A stretch of 64,000 bases of DNA from Leptasterias polaris (Eukaryota > Echinodermata > Asteroidea > Forcipulatida > Asteriidae), in assembly GCA_037783415.1 (NCBI GenBank), contig JAZGTN010000310.1, positions 1 through 64,000 on the forward strand, in the 5' to 3' direction. The position numbers and the translations under genes are program-made. Under the pieces are notes generated by a model that had not been told where the DNA came from, made no database searches, and saw nothing but the letters and a program-made list of their open reading frames with translations. Position 1 is the first letter of the stretch. Each line of letters opens with the position of its first letter. Below are positions 55,346 through 64,000 of the stretch, one piece after another.

Positions 55346-55573
55346 AAACGAACAATAACAAGAGGTGTTCGGAGCTACGCTCCGCTCCGAACACCTAAAA
55401 AAAAACCGAACAATAACAAGAGGTGTTCGGAGCTACGCTCCGCTCCGAACACCTAAAAAAAAAACGAACAATAAGAAGAGGTGTTCGGAGCTACGCTCCG
55501 CTCCGAACACCTAAAAAAAAAAAAACGAACAATAAGAAGAGGTGTTCGGAGCTACGCTCCGCTCCGAACACCT
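55346..55573. repeat. Array of four perfect hairpins AGGTGTTCGGAGC/GCTCCGAACACCT
   Basis: Four units of about 58 bp. Each is a 13-bp perfect stem, AGGTGTTCGGAGC with GCTCCGAACACCT, around TACGCTCC, separated by A-runs and CGAACAATAACAAG or its AAGAAG variant. The stem begins with the same AAGAGGTGTTCGG found at the head of each 1.15-kb unit (46695 onward). It lies at the outer (minus-strand 5') end of the insertion. Confidence 0.95.
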
Positions 55574-55618
55574 AATAACAAATCTAAGAAATTAAATGCT
55601 GTAAGAAGAATGCAAATC

Positions 55619-58600
55619 ATTGCGGTTTTGATACATTTATTTCAAGGGAGAAAAACCAATATGCAAATCTTCTATTAAGCTTCAATCTATTTGTTCTGTT
55701 CCTGCGCGCGATTAAAACTTACACAACTGACTCTAAAGACACTAGGCTATTAAGGGACCACACTAATTTACCTGCCCTCACAGCCTCGGTTTGGTTACAT
55801 TGTAGTGAAACAGCAAGATGGTGGTACCAAAGAACATTGAAAATCATAACAAATGAATTTAGTTGTTGGTAACCATATATGTCCGATAACAAGGGGAGTC
55901 CTAGAGTCCACTGAAATGTTCCTAAACTCAACAGACTCTTCCCCTCTCAGACCTCCTCCCTGAAAATCCTCTCAAGAATTCCCAAGATTCCCAGGACACA
56001 ATGAAGATACAATTGGAGGGAAAGTGAGAGGTTACACCATGCCCCATAGCAAGCACCATTGGTCAAACAAATTAAGGATTTGAAGGGTCGCCCATTATTA
56101 GTTTTCTGTCGAGTACAATTTGCTCTTCAATTATTAATACCTTTTTTAATTCATGAGGAATAAACCATTAATTCATTGATTGTACGTCACAGACATCTGA
56201 AATACACACGGTGTATAAACAGTTTGCCTTGTCAACAAAATGCCCCACTTTTCATATGTCTCAATTACTGAACATCAGTCTACGCCATCGCAGGTGTCAG
56301 CATCCAAAACGAGGCCGAGAGGTAAAAAGAGTGGGCCATAGTACGGCTTAGCATCAGGCTTGAAATAAGGAACTCACAGCGTCAATCGCAAACCCGACAC
56401 AAGAGGCCTATCTCATCACAGAGATTATTAAAATGTTTACATGATTAATGGTATTGTTTAAATGCCCCAAAATAGATGAAAAATCACGGCCAATGGTTTA
56501 GTGACTTGGGCCTTTTTGTATCTTGCCTTATATTTCAGCTCGAATGGAGACTGAAGGAATTCTACGAAAACGTACATGTGCGAAGGGTCTGCTTTTGGCA
56601 AAAATGTCAAATTTTAATTATGCATAACATCAACAATAACTGCAAACTTTATTTCGAAAATTCTTATTGGTTCTTGTGGGATTCCACCAACTTCATGTGT
56701 ACAGTGCATTGTCACGAACAATGAGTAGGCCTACTGCCGCTCCGATAAACGACCGTGAGGGCGGTATGCCAATTTAACGGTTCAGATTTAACTACGGATC
56801 CCTCGAGAAACATTTCTTTGTTTCTAACCAAGGTACATACCTCGAATATCAGCGTCTTAGAGTAAAAACCTGTCACTTGGGGGAGGGGGTGGGGGATAAG
56901 GAACGAAACTATCGATCCTACGTCCAGTTTAATAACAATTACTGTAATGTACATAGATGTAAGGTTTCAACAATTCATTGTAGGATTCAAATGGTTTTGG
57001 GAGGATCCATATAAATGCTAAGTTTCAGCGGCCTTTATAAATGCTCGTAAAATGTGTTGTCATGGTTGCTATAGTGACACGGTCCAAAACAGTGAATAAA
57101 AACTGCCCATCACTGAACCGAGTTAGACAGTTGTCCTCCCAGCCTCGGTTTGCACACATTGATTTAATGAACGAGAAAAAAATACAGACAACATAGAAAG
57201 ATGTCTTTTTAGCTTTTTGGAATGGCTTTAAATGTAATAACCCTTTTCGAAGAAGACACACTTTCTTATTGCAATAACAATATAGATATACATATATTTT
57301 GTATATACGTCTTTTGTCTTTATTGGGGGGGGGGGGGGGGAGGTAGACCCCAGAAGAAAACTCCGCAAAAAGGGCCTGATCTGAGTAGGCAATGTTCAAC
57401 ATGGGCTAGGTAGCAAGAAAACGTACAGAGATAAGATACACCTGGTTTGTAGGTATTCAAAATTGGAAATGGCAAGCGGACCATTGTTTTTGGAAACTTT
57501 TTAAGATAGCAGCGAGGATGAATTTCCTAGGTTAGTCGTTTGATGTTATCCACAATTAACAAAGGTTGAAGTACGGTTTTTGGAATTCTATAGATTGAGT
57601 ACTGCATAACCATGACAGCTAGAGCCATCCATTGTAGTAGTATGTAACTAACATTGCATAGAATTGTAGTTGTGGGATTCCGATGGTTCGGGAAAGACCA
57701 GTGAAATGCTAAGTTTCAGCAACCTTTAGGGACACGTTGCTTTGGATAGGGCGAGTTGGGCTATGAAAATCGTTTGTAACCGTTTGTTATGAAATGCATA
57801 TGGTTAGAACGATGTTTTAGAAGTAGAATATAATGATCCACGCAAATATGCATAACCATGGCAAACCAAACAATCAATTGTAGTATTATACAAGTCTCAT
57901 TGTATAGAATTGTAGATTTAACTTGTAAGGTATAAATCCCATTCATTGTGGGATTCAAATTGCATGAAAAGAACCAGTGAAATGCAAATTTCAACACTGT
58001 TTGATAATAAGCGCATATACATTGTTGTTTGTATCTAATGGAAAAGGTGATTGTCACTCAAGATAAATTGGGCCACGCAGTTGTTTTGTAAGTCTCAGTA
58101 TAGATGTATTAAAACAAGTAACAAAAACTTCAAATAACCAGAAAAAAGAAACCAGTCGAGCTTTCACGAATCTTAATCAAACATAAATTTTGTTTAACTT
58201 ACCATTATGTTCCCTGAGTATCAACAGCAACCAACAAGTCATTCTTCCACTGAGCCACCTCTCACCATTCTTTGTCATGTTCCTATCTGCAATAACAAGA
58301 ACATACACGGATTGTAAAGTTAGAATGACAGGGCCAGACTCATTTCCCTTACAGCCTCGGTTTGGTTTCAATGATTTGAGAGTACAGAAACAATAATTAG
58401 TTGGTGTTGGTTTTTAAACTGTCTGATGGGCAGTGTCTGCTACGATTGATTGACACAAAAAATAAAAAATTACTTTACTTTATGGATTTTCATCAATTAC
58501 TTTTTGGAAGTTTAAAACGAAGGAACAAATTTGTTTTCAAAATGTCCAATACTACGGGAAAACACACCTTCAAGCACAGATCATAAAGGTCATCTGCGCC

Positions 58601-58868
58601 TTCGCATGTATCCTCCAAAATGAGGCTGAGAGGTAAAAATGGTTTCCTTTGTACACACAAAGGAATTAGAATCCGGCCTGAATTGATGTATTGTCTTTAG
58701 GGATAACTGATAATGAGACGGTCACAGCGTCAAGGGTGCATCAGACACGAGAGGCCTACCCATCCACACACGGAAATTAGTGAAAAATACCTGTATGTAA
58801 AATATGTGAAGCTTGCACAGTTTTGGTATGGTTTATAAAGGATGGCTCACTACAGATTTACAGACGAA
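55619..58868. repeat. Segmental duplication D2 (partner 43500-46666)
   Basis: Collinear with D1. It is bracketed by a 47-bp direct repeat, AATAACAAATCTAAGAAATT onward, at 55574-55620 and 58867-58913. This fits an original tandem D-X-D-X arrangement, with the concatemer later inserted at the first D/X join. A G tract is at 57325-57341. Confidence 0.92.
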
Positions 58869-58913
58869 TAACAAATCTAAGAAATTAAATGCTGTAAGAA
58901 GAATGCAAATCAT

Positions 58914-59223
58914 TAGCAAGCATAGCATCACTTCGATCCTAAAGAAGTCATTGGTCCTTGTGTGATTCTATCAACTTCATGTAATAATACAGCGCATTGG
59001 CACGAACAATGAATACTACATCTCCTAAAAACAACCGTGAGGGAGATATGTCAATTTAACGGTTCATATCAAACTACGGTTAGTTCGAAAAAACATTGAA
59101 CGTTTTGTCTCTCCCCGAGATACAGACCTTGAGTTTCACTGTCTTAGAGAAAAACCTGTCACTTGGGGAGGGTCAAGGTACGCGTCGGGTTATCGATTGA
59201 GTTCAAATCACGATGATTATGAT
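58914..59223. repeat. Further partial copy of the D unit
   Basis: Matches about 44650-44890 and 56660-56890 (CATTGGCACGAACAATGAA, GTCTTAGAG..AAACCTGTCACTTGG). It runs directly into the second copy of the IgGFc-binding gene flank. Confidence 0.8.
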
Positions 59224-59846
59224 TTCCACGGTCTTGTAAGTAATGGCGTAAACAGACATTTTCTCGAGGGGGGTGGGTTTTTTTTTTTGGGGGGGGGGAC
59301 AGCGGGGGCAAAGACATAGTTTGCGGGGACTATATACGTTCGATCTCTTAGGGTGAGGGGCAAGGGGTGCCCCTGTTCCCTATAGCACAACACAGACTAA
59401 TATAAACACGAGCATAATATCTTAACTGTGACTTGTGGGGGTCAGAGGGGTCAACAACTTTGTTTCCTTTATCTGTCCACTTTTTCCCTTCTTGCCGTAC
59501 TCAAATTTTCCAGACCGTTATGCCGGACTTTGGAAGGGCAGTTACCGACCCGCCCCCCCCCCCCACCCCCCACCCACACACACACACCTGGGTCGTCACT
59601 ATGCATATATCAAGATGAAGTAACACCAAATAAGACATTAAAATACCCCCCTTATTAAATAACATAAATCAGCATTAACACTTTTTGGAATATTGTCTCT
59701 CGGATTGTCTTTCCGTTCATCCTTTTTAGTACTCTATTTTTATCCGGTTTTGCATTCTGCACGTGACGATATGTTTGTATGTTGTTTTACATAGAAAGAA
59801 TAATAATAAATATTACACATGATTTTGTTGGCACTGCAATCAAACC

Positions 59847-61307
59847 ACTTACACATTGATGCGTTAATATTCTGTTTTCCTTTTAATCTGCTAACAAAAT
59901 ATACATTTTAAATGTATAATGCTAATAATAAAGACTGGAAGTAATGTAGAAGGGCGCGTTCGAATTGATGGTTTTGGCAGTGAGTAAGATCAGAGCTGAT
60001 AAGGCTCAATGTTATCACTGTAGCCAACAGCGACAGCTGTAGCCATAAGAAGTCGCTTATTCTTCAATGTTATCACTGCGGCCAACAGCCGTAGCTGTAG
60101 CCATTAGAAGTTGCTTGATTTAGACACGCCCTCAAACAAAACACGAATAGTCATTAATCACAAGGATACATTATTTTAAAACTTAACTGCATATAAAACA
60201 AAGATCATACATCGAAGTAAGGAGCGAGATGGAACATCAGAACATGAAGTACAGCACGGGAGCCATTTCAGTAAGCAAACGTTTTGATATAGCATTGAAA
60301 ACAATGCTCAATGACTGCATTGGTATATTGTTGCATCAAAGATCAGCTTACTAAAATGGCGTCCAATGCATACTTCACATTTAAGCCCGAGTTGCACATC
60401 TTGTATCTGGCGGCGTTATACGATTTAAATTTGATAACAATTACTATACAGAATGGCTCAAAATGGAAACAATCAGGGCGAATGTTCAGAATACTCTATA
60501 CTAAACAAATTACCGGTTACATCATGCAGCATACAAACAAAATAAGACTTTACAAAACAAACAAACCCTTTAGAAAAATGTATACAACATTTGGGAACAA
60601 AACAACTACATTTCAGTTTTTACTTGTTTTTGTGCTATCTGACTTTCTTTGTTGTTCTTGTTTACATTTAATTGCAAAGTTTAAAGTTAGTGAACAGTAA
60701 CCACATTAAACAGTAAAGAAAAAAAAGAAAACTTTTGTTTTGGATAAAAGTAGAATTTAAACTTACATCATGTAATTTTCGACAAAACATCACAAAACAA
60801 CCATGTGATCATTGTATCAAACTCAGTGGCCACGCTCTAGCAAAAGCATCAATAATCAGGTTAATATGTTATGTCCGGGATTTCATGTTCAAATCGGATT
60901 ATTTCAGTTGCGGCAATCTTAATAAGCGAGGCGGTGACGGCTGGGTCTTCATGCAATTTTCTCGACTTTGACAGGTACCGGGCAAGTTCCCCACGTATTC
61001 GTGGGCCTAACAATTCAATAAGAAAACCCGAGAATAAGACTTGACCTCTGTTTCCAGTTACTTGTAAACAACAAGACGTTCATGTCATCATTAAATCTAT
61101 GGTATAATATTCGGGCAGTGATTGTCAAATTGGAGCCTCTAAATAATAGGTATCCGCGTCCCAAGTTAAAATTTTGTTTCAATGTGTTGTTCATAACAAC
61201 ATCGTATTTATACGCCTAATAGTACAAAAAGAAGGTTTGATTTCATGAAAAAATATAGTCTTCGTTCGAGCAGTTATCTCTTTTCGATTTGCGCGAGACT
61301 TGCACAG
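59847..61307. other. 1.46-kb segment present only in copy B
   Basis: Copy A passes straight from GGCACTGCAATCAAA to TATAATGCTAACCATG; copy B has ~1.46 kb between them. It includes a ~57-bp tandem pair at about 60007-60115 (ATGTTATCACTG..GCCAACAGC) and an open frame at 60311-60700 that looks like chance. No terminal repeats or target duplication were found, so it may be an insertion in B or a deletion in A. Confidence 0.75.
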
Positions 61308-61871
61308 TATATAATGCTAACCATGTATACTTGATGTTTGTCTAACTATGAGTTTATACGCTCAAGAACTGCGATGGTATAATCTAGTTAATCGCTGCAT
61401 CTTTTTAAAATAACCTGCATATTTACAGCGCATCAAATAGATAAAAACAATTTCAATTACAAAGCCTACAATATTATGGTTATAAAAGCTTTACGCTTAC
61501 AACTTTCAATAGATTGAGTGGTGACAGTCACAAGGTAAATTATTCCATGGCTTTTAAAGTGCCAGCTGTAAATGATATACCACCATTTGTTTGTCATATT
61601 CTGAAAATCTAAACATACATTATTACAGTTAAAACAGTAATTTCATGATTTCCTTCAACTGTCTGATGGTGTAATCGAATAATTTTTTTTATAGTTTGTT
61701 CATATTTTATAAATTAAAAAAATACATCGTGTACAAAAGGTCTGGTTTAGTTTAAAAGCTGAGTAGACTTAAATAAAGTTCTCACTTTGTCCATACCTTA
61801 CAAAAAACAGACAAATAGTGACCAAATTTTTCATGCAATACTTAATAAAAGTTTCCAAATGGTGAGCAATA

Positions 61872-61877
61872 TTTATT
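61872..61877 (-). promoter_or_regulatory. Candidate polyadenylation signal AATAAA (copy B)
   Basis: Same position relative to the stop as in copy A. Confidence 0.4.
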
Positions 61878-61952
61878 TGTAAATGCTTGTCTTTCTCAAT
61901 AATTCTGAAATCCGTGTCCGAATTAGCGGCTAAGGCTATGGATACGGCTTGA

Positions 61953-64000
61953 TCACACGTCATCATTCGTTGAAGTATAGGACATCCCTAGCAACGTAGC
62001 CGTAGCTGTAGCCCCTAAATTCGGATACGGCTTACTCAGGCTCAGCCGCATTTTTTTTTTCATGACGGTACAAATGACCCCTATCAACAGGACAATAGTA
62101 GCAAAAACAGCGAGGGGGACGAGTATAACAACTACAATATTGATCTGTTTTGACTCTACTACACACTGGGGCAGATCCGAAGACCATTGGCCATCACCCT
62201 GACACCATAGAGAGGCTGACCCTTGTTGGTTAAACCCTACGTCACAAGTGACCTCAAGAGTAGAATTCTCGAAATAAATCGACCCCAGTATTTTGCCGTT
62301 CTCTACTTTACCCGGAAATCCACAACTGACTATTTTAATGGAAGACTTCTGTATAGTCTCTAAGATACCGGTTACCAGGAGGGTTTCGTTTGCAAACGAC
62401 AGGCTACCAGTCGTCGTGGCGTCAAAAATGCATTCAAAAGACTCACCACACAGGTCCTTGATTTCTTGAGTGATGAGATTTGGATCAGGAGTGACGAGGT
62501 TTGGGGAGAATTCAGGGAAATAGTACGTTTTGTAGTCATACGGAGAAATGTAGGTAAAAATGGAGTCTTCCTCGGCCACTAACCACTCTAAACCGAATTC
62601 ATGAACCTCATACAGCGATGCATTAGTGTTTAATGAAGAGCGATTGGGGAGTTGGAAATCATCATCCGGGTCTTCATTCATATTACCCAACAGTCCGTTG
62701 ACCTGACCTTTGAACTTTGTGTCTAGTTGGGCAATAAAAGACATCACTTCAGGTTTGATGTACACGATGACAGCAACGCCAGCATTAAAAGCAATTCTGA
62801 TTTCTGATAAGTCTCGATTGAAGCTGATTCGAATGCCCTTGTGATGTTGAACTCGAATAGAGCTCGACTGAAGTATCGTTTCACCATCTACAAGAATCAT
62901 GGTCTCGTTCATGTTGGACATTTGCACCTGAACCTTTGAGGAATCGTTGGTCTGAATGACGACTGCAGTGTACACTGATGCGCTGGTATCTCGATAGACC
63001 TCCATACGGGCTTGGAAGGTCAGGTTATGCAGAGTCGACGACGCCATCAGGAATTCCCCAGCTCCGTTGAAAGTGAACCTCTTCCCGTCTAGACTTGTGA
63101 TATGAGGGTCTCCAACACCTCCACCAGGTCGAGGGGGGACGTATTCAGAACAGTCATCTGACGGTCGTTTGTCGTAATACTCATCGCAGTTATTGGACAA
63201 GTTGCAGCATCCGAGCCATGGTAGGACGTCATACCATTGATGGAACCAGAAATGATCTCCAGGTCCGTATCTATCAGCTGTTCCTCCTCCAGGGGGGCCA
63301 ACCAAGATGTCTCCATTATCATCATAGCAGCACTGCTGACCTGAACCTGTTGACGAGGATGTGGTAGACCTAAAGCAATTCTTCGCCCCGGGATGGAAAA
63401 ATGAATTCAAGAAGTTTGCTTCCACAAAGTTCAGAGAATCCACATTTGCTTGATCTGAAGTACAGGGGCATGGATTTAAGCCAGAAGCAACATTCTCCAA
63501 CTGATGATTGAAAAGTGAACATGGGATATTCGATACTGAATTGATCAAGTGCATTACCCCAGAATAGATTCTTAGCTTTATATCGTTGTCCCTTCGACGC
63601 CGCTGTGTTTGTTTAGTTATATAAAACGCTACAAGAGAAGGTTCGTTATTTGAAGGCGAAATGAATGTTTTCAAGTCCTGGCCAGGAATAGAAAGAGAGC
63701 CATTGTTGATAACTTTACTTTTTATGACAATTCCTTCCGTTAGAACTGGATACCCATCAGAGTTGTAACCTGAATCTTGTACAATCAAAGTGACGTAGGA
63801 ATTGCTACCCCCGACTAATGTGGGATCCCAGGAAAGTAAGATAGGATCAGCTAAGTTGAGGTCAATGATACGGCTACCGGCTTCTGAGTTCAGCTGGTGG
63901 GCAGTAACGAGTGGTGGAAGGTCTTCTTCGGATGGAATATAGACGACACCAGAGTATGGGAAGGTCCAACCATCATCAAGGGACACATAGACTGCTGTCA
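61953..64000 (-). CDS. IgGFc-binding / AMOP / VWD / Sushi membrane protein (copy B), 5' end off-window
   Basis: The open frame runs to the window edge; the visible ~682 residues match copy A from its IPT/TIG-like region to the C-terminus at about 98% identity. Furin site RRRR, AMOP cysteines, GDPH, Sushi cysteines and transmembrane segment are all conserved. Differences are scattered substitutions (for example DGEP to DGET, FNLQ to FNQQ, MKKKK to MKKKM) plus two extra residues (Ala-Thr) in the tail. No lesion is seen, so both copies appear functional in this part. It is a tandem, recently duplicated or gene-converted paralogue. Confidence 0.93.
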   Translation of the reverse strand, partial: TAVYVSLDDGWTFPYSGVVYIPSEEDLPPLVTAHQLNSEAGSRIIDLNLADPILLSWDPTLVGGSNSYVTLIVQDSGYNSDGYPVLTEGIVIKSKVINNGSLSIPGQDLKTFISPSNNEPSLVAFYITKQTQRRRRDNDIKLRIYSGVMHLINSVSNIPCSLFNHQLENVASGLNPCPCTSDQANVDSLNFVEANFLNSFFHPGAKNCFRSTTSSSTGSGQQCCYDDNGDILVGPPGGGTADRYGPGDHFWFHQWYDVLPWLGCCNLSNNCDEYYDKRPSDDCSEYVPPRPGGGVGDPHITSLDGKRFTFNGAGEFLMASSTLHNLTFQARMEVYRDTSASVYTAVVIQTNDSSKVQVQMSNMNETMILVDGETILQSSSIRVQHHKGIRISFNRDLSEIRIAFNAGVAVIVYIKPEVMSFIAQLDTKFKGQVNGLLGNMNEDPDDDFQLPNRSSLNTNASLYEVHEFGLEWLVAEEDSIFTYISPYDYKTYYFPEFSPNLVTPDPNLITQEIKDLCGESFECIFDATTTGSLSFANETLLVTGILETIQKSSIKIVSCGFPGKVENGKILGSIYFENSTLEVTCDVGFNQQGSASLWCQGDGQWSSDLPQCVVESKQINIVVVILVPLAVFATIVLLIGVICTVMKKKMRLSLSKPYPNLGATATATLLGMSYTSTNDDV

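Larger units (their letters stand above)
46667..55573 (-). mobile_element. Helitron-like concatemer inserted between D1 and its downstream flank
   Basis: About 8.9 kb splits the sequence that is continuous in D2 (…CAGACGAA|TAACAAATC… at 58861-58877). On the minus strand it ends with a 9-bp hairpin (TTTTTTGTT-TCC-AACAAAAAA, 46677-46697), six bases and then CTAG, and the host bases at the join are A and T. That combination (3' hairpin, CTRR end, A/T insertion, no obvious target duplication) is the Helitron signature. The 5' end is not a canonical TC. It contains five complete or partial ~1.15-kb units, a 3.0-kb unrelated stretch between direct repeats, and a hairpin array. No Rep/helicase gene is present, so it is non-autonomous. 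Confidence 0.7.
59224..64000. repeat. Segmental duplication, copy B (partner 25238-28574)
   Basis: Same 3' flank and gene as copy A in the same orientation, about 35.4 kb away, cut by the right edge. It has altered G and C tracts (59262-59298, 59551-59580) and the extra 59847-61307 segment. Confidence 0.93.

Noticed and set aside
60311..60700. 129-residue plus-strand frame
   Set aside because: AT-rich, no recognised domain, lies in the copy B-specific segment with no splice or promoter support.

Overview
The window is eukaryotic, from an animal with large introns and heavy repeat content. Short ACATGTACATGTA runs, IgGFc-binding/AMOP/VWD/Sushi proteins, a tRNA-derived SINE and many fold-back elements suggest a marine deuterostome invertebrate. 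An echinoderm, perhaps a sea star, is my best guess (inference only). There are no prokaryotic genes, rRNA genes or CRISPR arrays.

1-24.1 kb: one minus-strand gene, the U5 snRNP 40 kDa WD40 protein (SNRNP40). Eight exons can be placed to the base with matching splice phases. They encode 329 residues from the initiator Met; only the last ~17 residues lie off the left edge. Its introns carry most of the repeats: a 39-bp minisatellite of about 187 copies that starts inside exon 8 and copies its splice donor; a 21-bp minisatellite; a ~190-bp satellite of 21 units with higher-order structure; a partial duplicate of exon 6; a tRNA-SINE; and several MITE/fold-back elements, two of them about 33 nt from a splice site.

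24.1-36.4 kb: a minus-strand gene with one large coding exon (26513-30112) encodes a type I membrane protein: IgGFc-binding domain, IPT/TIG-like region, furin site, AMOP, VWD with GDPH, Sushi, transmembrane segment and tail. A ~98% identical paralogue with near-identical 3' flank enters at the right edge (61953-64000). The 5' flank of the first copy is duplicated without its gene at 32.47-32.84 kb.

36.4-42.4 kb: a plus-strand spliced gene relic. It has a long exon of an uncharacterised family ending in a BRCT domain, then two exons forming an HMG-box-like domain. About seven frameshifts and three in-frame stops disable it. A phase-compatible acidic terminal exon occurs three times inside a ~60-bp satellite.

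42.4-59.2 kb: segmental duplications (43.50-46.67 and 55.62-58.87 kb) with poly-G tracts. The junction after the first is interrupted by an ~8.9-kb insertion at a site that is uninterrupted in the second. The insertion is a head-to-tail concatemer of ~1.15-kb units rich in TGACGTCA and ending in Helitron-like CTAG plus hairpin, with a hairpin array at its other end.

59.2-64 kb: 3' flank and 3' part of the second IgGFc-binding/AMOP/VWD/Sushi gene.

Main points: in three separate places (SNRNP40 exon 8, SNRNP40 exon 6, the HMG-gene terminal exon) tandem duplication has copied an exon edge together with its splice site, and the Helitron-like concatemer has an internal empty-site control.
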